Assembly (NCBI GenBank): GCA_025558075.1
Contig: JAHLKF010000003.1
Coordinates: 248,001 to 312,000 of the forward strand
DNA length: 64,000 bases
Origin: Gaertneriomyces semiglobifer
Lineage: Eukaryota; Chytridiomycota; Chytridiomycetes; Spizellomycetales; Spizellomycetaceae
Reading direction: 5' to 3'
Below, one piece after another: positions 54,251 through 64,000 of the stretch (the stretch's first letter is position 1; each line of letters starts with the position of its first letter). Under the pieces are notes generated by a model that was not told where the DNA came from, searched no databases, and was given only the letters and a program-made list of their open reading frames with translations. Position numbers and translations under genes: made by a program.

Positions 54251-57200
54251 ATGGCGCCCAACCCCACTGAGCAAGAGAAGTCGCCATTTACCCCCGTAAT
54301 TGTCCGCGGTCTCGGGGACAAGCTCTACGACAAGCGGAAGGCGGCGGCCTTGGAAGTTGAACGCCTCATCCGCGATGCAATTGCAGCCGCCGACCATGGA
54401 CGTGTGAGCCTTCTACTTCGGGCTCTCATCGACGAATTTGCGTACTCATCGCTCCCTAATCACCGCAATGGAGGCCTGATTGCTCTGGCGGCTGCCGCAA
54501 TTGCTCTCGGGACAAATGAACTTCCAAGGCATCTCGATGCGATAGTCCCGCCTATACTCTCGTGCTTTACCGATCAGGACGCTCGTGTGCGCTATTATGC
54601 GTGCGAAAGTATGTATAATGTCGCCAAGGTCGCGCGCGGGGATATTCTGAAATACTTCAACGGCATATTTGACGCGTTGAGTAAGGTAGGCGCATGTTTC
54701 GAACTAAGTACCGGCCATATGTGCAGCCTGGTTCTTACGGTATGGTTACAGCTATCTTCCGACTCGGAACCTTCAGTGAAGAACGGTGCAGAGCTTTTGG
54801 ACCGTCTCATGAAAGATGTCGTGTCCGAAAGGTCCACATATTGGGCACCACCCGCGGGGGATGGTACCGTTCATGCACCTACTACTATTGCAGTGGATCA
54901 AGCGGCAACCTCGGTCGCACTCAAGGACCCTCCGCCACCGTATCTGGCGGTCCCCGGTAGCGTTCCACCAGTGCCAGGCATGAAATCAAATCAGTTTAAT
55001 CTGCCCCTCTTCATTCCACTATTGGCAGAGCGTGTGCACACATTGGCACCTTTCACAAGGACTTTTCTAGTGCAGTGGATATCCGTGTTGGACGCCGTTC
55101 CTGATCTTGAGTTGATCGCGTATCTTCCAGCCTTTCTGGACGGATTGTTTAACTACCTCAGTGACCCGAATATTGATGTACGTGTGGCGACGCTGAATGT
55201 TTTGGGAGAGTTTCTTAAAGAGATTAGGGACGTAGTAGAAACGCAACGGGAGCGGGGTTGCTTGAAGATTCAAGGGCGGCAGACCTCAGCACCGGGAAGC
55301 CCTGCATTACGGCGCAACCCTCTCACAAATACGGATTCCCAAACACATAATTCATTGCTGACGGACCAAGACCATGGCGATGTTGCCGAAACACAGAGCG
55401 CGAAGTCAGTTGTGCTGACTGAAGAGCCACCTGCATCCGCCAGGCCGGGGTCAGGGTCAGGGCATGCAGGCTCATACTCTGTCTCCCAACCAATAATACA
55501 TACTCCCGTCGAAACCCAAGTTACCGCAGAGTCTGTGCCGGACACTTCTGGGGATGGAGAGCCGTATGTCCCTGGCCTTGGTGTAGTGTTGGATATTGGC
55601 AGAATGACCGATATCCTGATTCCTCATCTGATGAGCACCGATGAGGAGACTCAAGCTACGGCATTGCGTTGGATCAACGAGTTCATTTTACTTGCTCGCG
55701 AGGTCATGTTACCATTCACGCCGCTTTTATTGGACGCGATTTTGCCGAGCCTCGCGCACTCTGTCGGAGCGATACGCAGCATTGCGCTAGAGGCAAATAC
55801 CAACCTCTACAGGCTTATACTGGATTTACCATCTGTTCCCTCATTGGCAGGCTCAGAAGACCCCAACAACGCTTTTTCCGCAACCCAAACGTCAAGTGAC
55901 ATTAGTGCCTCATCTGTCGATGAAAACTCCGAGCGGACTGCAACAGCTATCGTAGACCTCAACGCGATAGATCTCAGTACAACAGTAGAGACCCTCACAT
56001 TGCAGTTTCAAGATGAGCACGAAGAAACGCGGGTAGCGGCTTTGGAATGGCTATTGATGCTACACAAGCGGGCACCAAAACGTGTCCTCAGCTCTGATGA
56101 CGCTACATTTCAGGCGCTTCTGAGGACATTATCAGATTCATCCGAGGAAGTTGTTAAACGAGACCTTCAGCTTCTGGCTCAAGTATCGCATCATTCGGAC
56201 GATGAGTACTTTACGCGGTTCATGGTCAATTTGTTGATACTCTTTTCGTCGGACAGACGACTATTGGAAACTCGTGGTAGTCTTATCATACGACAGCTAT
56301 GCCTAAGCTTGCACCCGGAGCGTATGTATCGAACATTCGGGGAGATTCTAGAGCGAGAAGATGATTTGGAATTTGCGAGTACAATGGTTCAAAATCTCAA
56401 CTTTATCTTGATAACTGCCCCTGAATTAGTTGATCTTCGGAGGCGACTACGAAACCTGGATTCGAAGGATGGCATCCTACTTTTTACCGCTTTATATCGC
56501 TCTTGGTGTCACAATGCGGTTGCGGTGTTCTCTCTGTGTTTATTAGCACAAGCCTATGAGCACGCATCTGCTCTCCTGATGCTCTTTGCGGATCTGGACA
56601 TCACTGTCAACCTTCTCATTCAGATTGACAAACTGGTCCAGCTGCTGGAAAGTCCCGTTTTCACGTATTTGCGTTTACAACTATTGGAGCCTGACAAGCA
56701 TCCTCATCTCCTCAAGTGCCTTTATGGCATTTTAATGCTCTTACCCCAAAGCTCAGCTTTTGCGACTTTGCGAAATCGTTTGAACTCTGTCAGTAACATG
56801 GCGTTTGTATTTTCTGACACCGCCAATCAAGTGGATCCACAGAGTCGAACGGGAGCGCCAGGCAAATTGTAAGGAATTATTTCTAGGAATGGTGGCGTTT
56901 GAGTGTTTTCTTACGTATCCGGGGCCCCTGTAGGTCTCGAGGAAAATCTTCCTCGGACACCTCACAACAAGTGAAATGGAGCGATCTACTACAACAATTC
57001 CGTTCTATGCAGGGCCGGCACGAACGTGCTCGACGTACTGGTGAGTGACGCCGCGAGGCTGAGGAGTTTTAATAGTGCGTACTTAATTGTTCCTCGCAGG
57101 GGGACGGGGATCGATGTCGTCCCTGGATCGTACATCTTCCAAATCTCGCCGCTCCAGAACTCTTCGTTCTGAAGATGTAAACAATATCGACGATACGAGT

Positions 57201-57374
57201 GCCCCTGTAGGCGCAGCGGAGCCCACCAAGTCTTCAACTCGTGAACGCGCAGGAAGTTTTGCAAGTTCAAGTACGGCTCGAGTCAAACGGACCGTACCAG
57301 GGGGCAGTCCGCAAAGTCCAAGTTCTGATGCAGCCCGTTTACGCAAATCATCATCAATGAGTAGCAAGAAATGA
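54251..57374 (+). CDS. VAC14: PIKfyve/Fab1 scaffold Vac14
   Basis: Four exons: 54251-54685, 54752-56868, 56934-57040, 57100-57374; 977 aa. Seen: an all-helical HEAT-repeat protein with VRGLGDKLYDKRKAAALEVE at the start, PILSCFTDQDARVRYYACES, SSDSEPSVKNGAELLDRLMK, TATALRWINEF-like ATALRWINEFILLAREVM, EETRVAALEWLLMLHKRAP and the C-terminal Vac14 core (YLRLQLLEPDKHPHLLKCLY, LLPQSSAFATLRNRLNSVS). The last two exons add VKWSDLLQQFRSMQGRHE, like the human C-terminus. Known: Vac14 scaffolds Fab1 and Fig4 and so controls PI(3,5)P2 on vacuoles. Intron 1 (66 nt) is a multiple of three with no stop. Confidence 0.95.
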
Positions 57375-57464
57375 GATGACTACTGGCTGCGCAAGCGATG
57401 TTTCAATGTACATGTAATATAGTAGCACAACGATCAAGCGTCGAATTTCATTGTCATCACTCAT

Positions 57465-59214
57465 TTTTATCTGTCCAGACCCTGAGTGGAAAGTTCACTG
57501 TATCAGTATGTGGTGGTACAATGTGGATACTCTGCAAATTGCACCATACCCAGCTTATATAGTCTTCCCTTTCACAGGCCTCATACTCATTTATCAGATC
57601 CTGGACGACTTCCCTGCTGGAATCGAACTCTTCGAGGCCATCTGCGAACATTGGAGTTTTCTTATACTGATCCAAGAAGGCATTACGTTTACGCAGCCGA
57701 TCGTACTGGTCGACAGTCCTCTTGAATAGCTGTAACGGGAACAGCAGCGTCAGAGAACTATTCGTGGGAGTTGTGGGAATAACTGCACAGAACGTACCGA
57801 GCCTATCGACGTATGATTGGCAAGCATTAGCCCGCTTACACGGTGTGCTGTTGGGACATACGGAGATTTTCGTGACAAGGCGACCTGAATGCTGGCAGGG
57901 CCCCATGGGATAAACTGTGCTAACCGACGTTCTCGAATCCTCATCAGTGACTTGTGAACCTACGGATATACGGTTTAGTTCAAGTACACCGATTGCCATC
58001 AGTTCCGATATCACATTACCTCTGTTGGATCAACCTCTCCTTGGATAATGTTCAATATACTGATATAACAGCTTCTCTTTCCGGGCGTGGTGGACACCAT
58101 TTTGTTCTTTGGTTGCAATAACCTCCTCATGACATCGAGCACGGTAGTTTTACGGACACTTTTAGCTTTCTCAACCTGTTCACCAGTGAACGGTGTGTAC
58201 GAAGTCATTAGGAAGTGACACCTGGGCGTCGGAATGAGCGATGCCATGATGCCACACAGATCATTATTCATATAGCCGGGGTAGCGTAATGTGGTTGTGG
58301 AGGCAGACATAACTGTCGATACAAGCTGATTCGTCTGCGCGAAAGTCGGGGCTTGAATATGCAGCGTATCTTGAGCAATTCGCCCCAAAGCTGCGTTATC
58401 CAAAACCACCTAAACCGGGAGCAACGTTAAGAGGTTTGGCATTCCTCAACGAAAGGTTTGGTGGCTAATTACCACTGAGTCCGCATTTTGCGTCAATCTT
58501 TTTAAACTCAACAGGGAATTATACGGTTGAACAACGACATCACTGGTTTCTTGACTGTTCGGGAAAACCGAATAGGTTTGCACAAGCTTTTTCGGGTAGC
58601 GATCGTTCAGTGTTTCCAAAAGAAAGCTCCCCAATCCAGATCCAGTGCCGCCAGCTATAGAATGCAACAAGGAGAAGCCTTCTAGCGAGTCGCTGCCGTC
58701 CGCTTCGCGATCTATCATTTCCACAATTTCTTCTACGATGGTCTGACCTTGAGAGTAGCCGGCCGCCCAGTTATTACCCGCACCACCCCCATCTTTCGAA
58801 GTAAAGATGTTCTCCGGATTGTAAAGATTGGCGTAGGGTGAGGTTAGGATATTGTTGATGACACGGGGCTCCAGGTCGATTAGTAGAGCGCGGGGAATGT
58901 AGTGATCATCGTCTGCCTGGGCAACAATATCACTTAGCCATCCTTCGGCATACAAACGCACATATGAATTCGACCTACCTGGTAAAAGAAAACATCCTTC
59001 CTATCCATTCCTTCTGTAGCAAACTCTTCCAAAGTGCCGTCCGGGGAAATTCCGTGTTCGGCACACAGCTGTGCCCAGAACTCCTGGCCAACTGTAAAAT
59101 GTTACAGCGGTCAGGCACCACTTATACTCATCAAAACGGACAATTCAAAGTTATGACGCACGCACTCTGGTTTCCGCATTGTCCGGCCTGAAGGGTAATT
59201 ATTTCTCGCGGCAT
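57465..59214 (-). CDS. TUB4: Gamma-tubulin
   Basis: Seven exons on the minus strand: 59214-59166, 59091-58979, 58916-58473, 58409-58020, 57959-57798, 57729-57550, 57479-57465; 450 aa, the family length. Seen: [40 protein letters not shown] (gamma-specific), NPENIFTS, the GTP loop [60 protein letters not shown] and YISWGLDR at the end. The last coding exon is 15 nt; another acceptor 11 nt downstream would change the final residues. Known: gamma-tubulin nucleates microtubules at spindle poles and, in zoosporic fungi, at basal bodies. Confidence 0.97.
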
Positions 59215-59464
59215 GTCTGTGCTTTGTTGCTTCCACTCTTTCCGTAAGAAGGTTCGACTACCCGAGTTCGACTGTGATCTGCGAAGTTCGGACAACGCGT
59301 CAAAGCGCATCAGCCAACAAACAAAAGCAAATAATTATCAGAACGATATTACAACCAATGTACACCGGCTTGCTCTACTATACTTCCTAGTAATGCATCT
59401 AGAAACTCCATCGCAGATCAAGCTACCCATCACATCGTATACATATCTAATAAGCACAAAGTTA

Positions 59465-60988
59465 CTATCTCAGAACGTCCTCTTCCACCCGACGGTGCCG
59501 GAGGCCTGCTGTGAGCGGTTCATCATCTGACGAATCACTGCCACTGCTGGAGCCGCCGCTTTCACTGTAGAAGCTCCACTCGCTCTCACTACCCGCACTA
59601 TCGCTTTCGCTTGGATCCGAAGGAGTCGGTGGAGGCGGTAGAGCGAGGTCACTGATGTCCACCAACGGCTTTCTCCTGGGCATGCCTTCGGTGGAACCGC
59701 TTCCCACCTTCCCCGCATTCATTGCAATGCGCACCATCCTGTCCCGCTCTTCATGTGTCCACTCCCGTACCACAAATCCATCGCTTCCTCTTCTGATTCT
59801 ATTCTCTGACACTGCTGTGGAAGGCTGCCCATGCGGATGTTTTTGATAAGTATAATACCCTTTTGGTGGCCACAAGACGTGCTTTCCTCGTTTGAGCTTC
59901 TTGCGGGTGACTTCATTGCATGGGAACGTGAGACCGTCTCCAGGCGCTTGTTGAGGAAGCCACCACAACCACCATCGGGAGCCTAACACCTCCTGCAGAT
60001 TACGAAACGTGCCCAGATCGTAGGGATAATGGGACCCTTCATCCGCAGAAAGCTTTCCTCTTCTGACAAGGGCAGCAATCTTATCGACTTCAAAACTTTC
60101 GATTGTTGTGACATTCTGACAGGCATACCATAACTGATATGCGCACAGTATTCCCACTGTGAATAGCAAAACAAATAGGATTAACAAATTCAGAATCATG
60201 AACACAATTTCCGGGCCTTGGAGTGGCGGCGTGTAAAAGTGGCGTGAAATACGTGCGTACGGGTTCTCCATGTACGCCGCGAGCTGGTTTTGATATTTGA
60301 TCAAATCCCACATTCGCAATCCCAGCAAGGTCAGACAGCACATCACAGATAATGTGACGGAAACCAGAAATCGAATGAAATGTGGAAGATTGCGATGTCC
60401 AACGCAATTGTTGAGCCAAGGACCTAAGTACGGGTGCTCAGCCAATGAATGACCAGCAGAGAATAAAATGGCTAGTCACAGTGCGCTCACAATGGTGATC
60501 CATTTTCAAAACGCAACGATTGCACATGCTACAGTGATGACTTCTTGGTGGCTTGTATACCTTGCATTTCTTACACCAACGACGAGGAGTTGTTACTTCC
60601 AATGATGTGCCACGCAACCTTTTTTTGGATTTCCTTTTGGCTGCAGGTACTCGTCCTTCACCGTCCCTGGCACGTCCATATTCCGAAGGGACCTCTCCAG
60701 GATCCGTCCGACATCCTAAGAAGTAGTTGACCAAAATGGAGGCCACACCAAGATTGAATGGGGCAAGCCACAGATAGATGTTGCGGTCGTCGTAAAAACT
60801 TAGCCAAGGAATAAAAATAAAGTACTAGAGCGGGAAAGGGCGGACGGAATAGCGACTGAGGATTTGCGGAATGCCACTGGTGTTAACGGACGTTTACTCA
60901 CCTGTGTGGAAACAGCTACGAATATGATCAGCCCCGTTGTGCCAATGACGAATAATCGACCCCACCACTGCCAGCTACCCGCAGCCAT
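59465..60988 (-). CDS. PFA4: DHHC palmitoyltransferase, Pfa4/ZDHHC6-like
   Basis: Three exons on the minus strand: 60988-60902, 60824-60491, 60423-59465; 459 aa. Seen: two N-terminal membrane helices ([40 protein letters not shown]), the cysteine-rich domain [20 protein letters not shown] followed by the catalytic DHHC, which is split by the second intron and continues [19 protein letters not shown], two more helices, a ThPP-lacking cytosolic tail with [20 protein letters not shown], and an acidic serine-rich end. Known: Pfa4 in the ER palmitoylates chitin synthase Chs3 and amino-acid permeases in yeast. Confidence 0.93.
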
Positions 60989-61122
60989 ACCTGCCAAACG
61001 GCCTTATTTGCAGGTCTCCACTTCAGTTGTCCACTTTAATCGTAGCTGTGCGAAACAACCAACACTCAAGCGCGAAACGCGACAAACGCTCGCCTGCAAC
61101 TGTCATCAAAAGCAGAAGCGAA

Positions 61123-62487
61123 ATGGCAATGGACTATAGAAAGTGGGACTTTTTAGATGATGTTTCTTCTGAAGAGGATGAAAATCGCGAGAGGCTGGCC
61201 GATATTCGACGACTCAGATCGTTGTCCAAGCAGAATGGTCCATCGGCAACGCTAATCACGATACCTTGGGATACGCATTGTGGTACGTTCTATCCCACCG
61301 TCTAGCATTAAACTGCGAGTAACCAAGAGCTATATCTTATTAGAATGTGTTAGATGGGTGTTGGACCGACATGGGGTCTCTTATGTAGAAGATAGTTTAC
61401 CATGGGGACTACATCTTTGGCGAACCCTTGGCTATGAGGAGGATCTGTCCAAAAAACAGGTGACGGAGATTCCCATCTTTGAAACCGACAAGGGAGAAGT
61501 ACGTACGCGAATGGCGACGTTCTCGTCAATGTCAATATGTTACGCCTAGTAACTACGCGCAGACAGATCTTCAAGCGGTCTCCAATCGACATCTATACCT
61601 ATCTGTTCTCTCGGTCCCTCTCCGGTAGTATCCGACTATATGGACATCGTTCTGCCCTGGATCTTCAAGCACGGTATGATGCCATTCTTGCCCCAGCAGC
61701 CAAAGCAATTCTGCTCCATACTACCTTGTCGAATCGCCAATTAGTCGACAAAATCATGTTCCAGTCCATTCATCTAAAGACATGGAATACGCTCAACATA
61801 CTTTTCTGGCCAATTTTGAGTATTCTCATGAGAAGGCTTTACGACGTCAATGACGATACTGCTGAAGAAGCGTGGGGTGCGGTCATGGAGGTGTATTCTG
61901 ATACTAGTGTAATGCTTGAGCAGAAATCCAAATCTGGAACCCGGCATCCATTCCTTTGCGGAAACGACCTAACTATTGCGGATATTACTTTTGCGGCTCA
62001 CTCCATCCCCATTCTCTGTTGCTCTGAAGAAGAACTATTTGCATCCCACCTACGGATGCGTGTGCCTGCATTGAATGATCTTCCTGAGAATTTCCGAAGA
62101 AGAGTAATCCAATTACGCGAAACGACTGCCGGAAAGCACGCCTTAAGAATGTATCGAAAAGAACGTGGAGCATCCTACCGCAGTCTGCGAAGTCGATACA
62201 GCAAAGACGCGAACCCGTGGTGGGCCGACGTTAACATTCTCCGCGGGATGCTTTCATGCTCCGTTGGCTTATGCTTGTTGTCGATTTTTTTGTTGGTGAG
62301 ATTGGTAGGGCCTTTATATGGTTTTCTCACGTTTATTGGCGCAGCTGCCGGGTGTAGTTTCGGTGTGGCCCAACTTTTACAAGGTACTGTTCTGGCCCGG
62401 AGAATGAAGCAGCTCTGGATTGTTGCAACAGCGCCTTCAGATCAGCAAGCGATCACGAATGCGAAAATAGAGCCAGCACATGATTGA
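61123..62487 (+). CDS. GST-like protein with C-terminal membrane segments
   Basis: Three exons: 61123-61282, 61344-61502, 61550-62487; 418 aa (an ATG at 61129 would remove two residues). Seen: an acidic start (MDYRKWDFLDDVSSEEDE), a thioredoxin-fold GST N-domain (ATLITIPWDTHCECVRWVLD, cis-Pro in QVTEIPIFETDKGE, DIYTYLF), a helical GST C-domain (RHPFLCGNDLTIADITFAAH) and two hydrophobic stretches near the end (CSVGLCLLSIFLLVRLVGPL and YGFLTFIGAAAGCSFGVAQL). The intron splits TIPWDTHC and ECVRW, so the usual CxxC/Ser site reads H-C-E-C. A tail-embedded GST of outer mitochondrial or ER membrane is inference; metaxins share the idea but not these motifs. Confidence 0.75.
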
Positions 62488-62594
62488 TCGATCTTGCTAA
62501 AATCCTCGATGTGATACATACACGTCCCGTTCTACATAGATCTACCCGTTGCACCAGTAAGAATCCCATTTCTAGCCTAATCTATGGTTCCCAC

Positions 62595-64000
62595 TTAAAG
62601 ATGAGTTTTCTTCTCTCCTGTCAACTCTGGGATGTTGTAGAAAAGCTCGAGGGACTCAGGGTTAGCCAGCGTACCGCTGGGAACCACTGTCTCACCAGAG
62701 ATAATTCTTTTGACTGCAACTTCAACCTTCTTGCCGTTGACGGTGTACTGGGTGCATGGTTGAGTGCCGTGTGATAGAGTCAGCAAGACAACAATAACTC
62801 ACCGGAATGTCAGTGATCGGTAAGATTACCGCCGGGACGTGACTAGAGAACGCGAACTTAGCAAGACCTGATGATGTTCAATACGGAAATCCTGCTTACC
62901 GGGCGGAAAGCTTGTTGCGAATGGTCACTTTGATCAATTCCACGACGTCTTTAGTAAATTCAACACCTGGTGCCATCTTGCAGAACAGTACAACTCTCTC
63001 GTCTTCTCCTTGTTTTTGGCCAACTACAAGAGTGTCCGCAAACTGAGGGAACTCATCCACTATGGGCCAAGGGTGTTAAAGAATTCCTTAGCTTCCAATT
63101 ATGCGCATTCATCACACAGGAAAGGCTAATCTTACGTATGTTGTACAGTTCAGCACTGCCGAATCGTACTCCTGCTGGGTTTAGTGTGCCATCACTAATG
63201 CGGCGCGGCAATGCGTCAGTTTGCGTGAATATGAACAGTGCAGAAACGCTGTTTACCTTCTTCCGAGCATGGTAACACCGCCGGTGTGGGGATTAATGTA
63301 AACAAAGTCACCATGATACCAAACACCCGGAAATCTGTCGAAGTAGGCGGAACGGTATTTCGCATCCTCCGGATCATTCCAGAAACATACTGGCATGACA
63401 GGGAAAGGTTCTAGAAAGCGCTGTTCGTCAGAAAGGTTATTCTGCCGAGATACTTAAAATTCCAGCATACTTGTGCACACGAGATCTCCGGACTGTCCAA
63501 TGACAGGTTTGCCTGCGGTGAACGAGTTATTTCGGCCGCAGGGCCACACAGTAGTCTTCGTAAATATCCCCTACCTGCATCGTCCCATGCTTCGATGCTC
63601 ATTCCTAAACAACGACACTGAATTTCGCCTCGGTATACAGGCAGAGCGGCATTATGGCCAGCAAACAAGGAAACGATATCCGTGCCACCTACACGCAGAA
63701 TGCGGTTACTGAGCATGTACTCAATCGCGCGCAAGATGAATATAACCGTACCAGTGATAGAGCCCAGTAAAACGTCTCTCTTGATGTGCTGGTACACATA
63801 ATCGAAACTTTCGGGCTTAAGTGGGGACCCAGTGGAGTAAATCGTCCGGATCTTGCTGAGATCAAACTGGCTTCCTGGGGACTGCTTGGCTTCTTGTAGA
63901 CTCTGAATGTACTTGGCAGAAGTGCCGAACACGGTGATGCCGACTTGTTCCGCCAATTGCCACAGGCGACCGGGAGTGGGTTTGAAAGGGCTTCCGTCGA
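62595..64000 (-). CDS. AACS: Acetoacetyl-CoA synthetase, 3' part (5' end outside window)
   Basis: Minus strand; exons seen: 64000(partial)-63752, 63688-63575, 63512-63471, 63410-63257, 63194-63136, 63059-62900, 62842-62803, 62747-62595. Seen: the ANL-superfamily core with [75 protein letters not shown] and the acetylation-site motif [23 protein letters not shown] and GRSDGTLNP are typical of acetoacetyl- rather than acetyl-CoA synthetases. Known: AACS activates acetoacetate in the cytosol for sterol and fatty-acid synthesis. The gene runs off the right edge, so about the first half is missing here. Confidence 0.95.

Noticed and set aside
57100..57374. Stand-alone Ser/Arg-rich gene after VAC14
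   Set aside because: It is the last VAC14 exon: splicing 56868 to 56934 and 57040 to 57100 gives the conserved Vac14 C-terminus.
1..64000. CRISPR arrays, transposons, rRNA or bacterial operons
   Set aside because: No regular repeats, terminal repeats, transposase-like or rRNA-like stretches were found; introns and gene content are eukaryotic.

Overview
The window is nuclear DNA of a fungus, most likely a zoosporic, early-diverging one (chytrid-like; this placement is inference). Genes sit close together on both strands, most have 1 to 10 spliceosomal introns of about 45 to 85 nt with GT/AG ends, and the content is core eukaryotic. A broken Crinkler-type nuclease/kinase gene, a BRF2-like TFIIB-family factor, a LanC-like gene, a PGM1/IQCH-like ATP-grasp gene and an AlkZ/YcaQ-type winged-helix gene are not what a yeast or filamentous ascomycete would show. 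I built exon joins by hand, choosing splice sites that keep the reading frame and restore the known family sequence; I checked by arithmetic that exon lengths sum to whole codons for the complete models.

Layout. 0.1-5 kb: TRS31 (TRAPP), VMA8 (V-ATPase), NSA1/WDR74 (60S assembly). 6-13 kb: a long PH-domain/proline-rich protein, mitochondrial uS11, TRMO. 13-20.5 kb: RPO26 (Pol I/II/III subunit), BCS1 (Rieske insertion), NAF1 (H/ACA snoRNP), DRE2 (cytosolic Fe-S), PRKRIP1. 20.8-28.2 kb: a shortened APC5, a BRF2-like factor, SEC27 (COPI beta'). 28.7-30.2 kb: Crinkler-type pseudogene. 30.6-37 kb: SMT3 (SUMO), LANCL, TPC1 (mitochondrial ThPP carrier), winged-helix AlkZ-like gene. 38.5-45 kb: three neighbouring Pol II factors (TFG1, RTR1, TFB3) and a DMAC1-like small membrane protein. 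45-54 kb: gankyrin, a hypothetical gene, PEX19, a small secreted protein, a tail-anchored coiled-coil protein, an ATP-grasp enzyme, RPAIN. 54-64 kb: VAC14, gamma-tubulin, PFA4 (DHHC acyltransferase), a membrane-anchored GST-like protein, and acetoacetyl-CoA synthetase running off the right edge.

The genes are not an operon or pathway island. They are mostly independent housekeeping genes, several in divergent pairs that probably share a promoter (LANCL/TPC1, RPAIN/VAC14, gankyrin/hypothetical). I saw no rRNA, convincing tRNA, transposon or CRISPR array. I found no clearly new multi-gene system; the best leads are single genes: the Crinkler remnant, the ATP-grasp enzyme, the winged-helix gene, the BRF2-like factor and the secreted protein.
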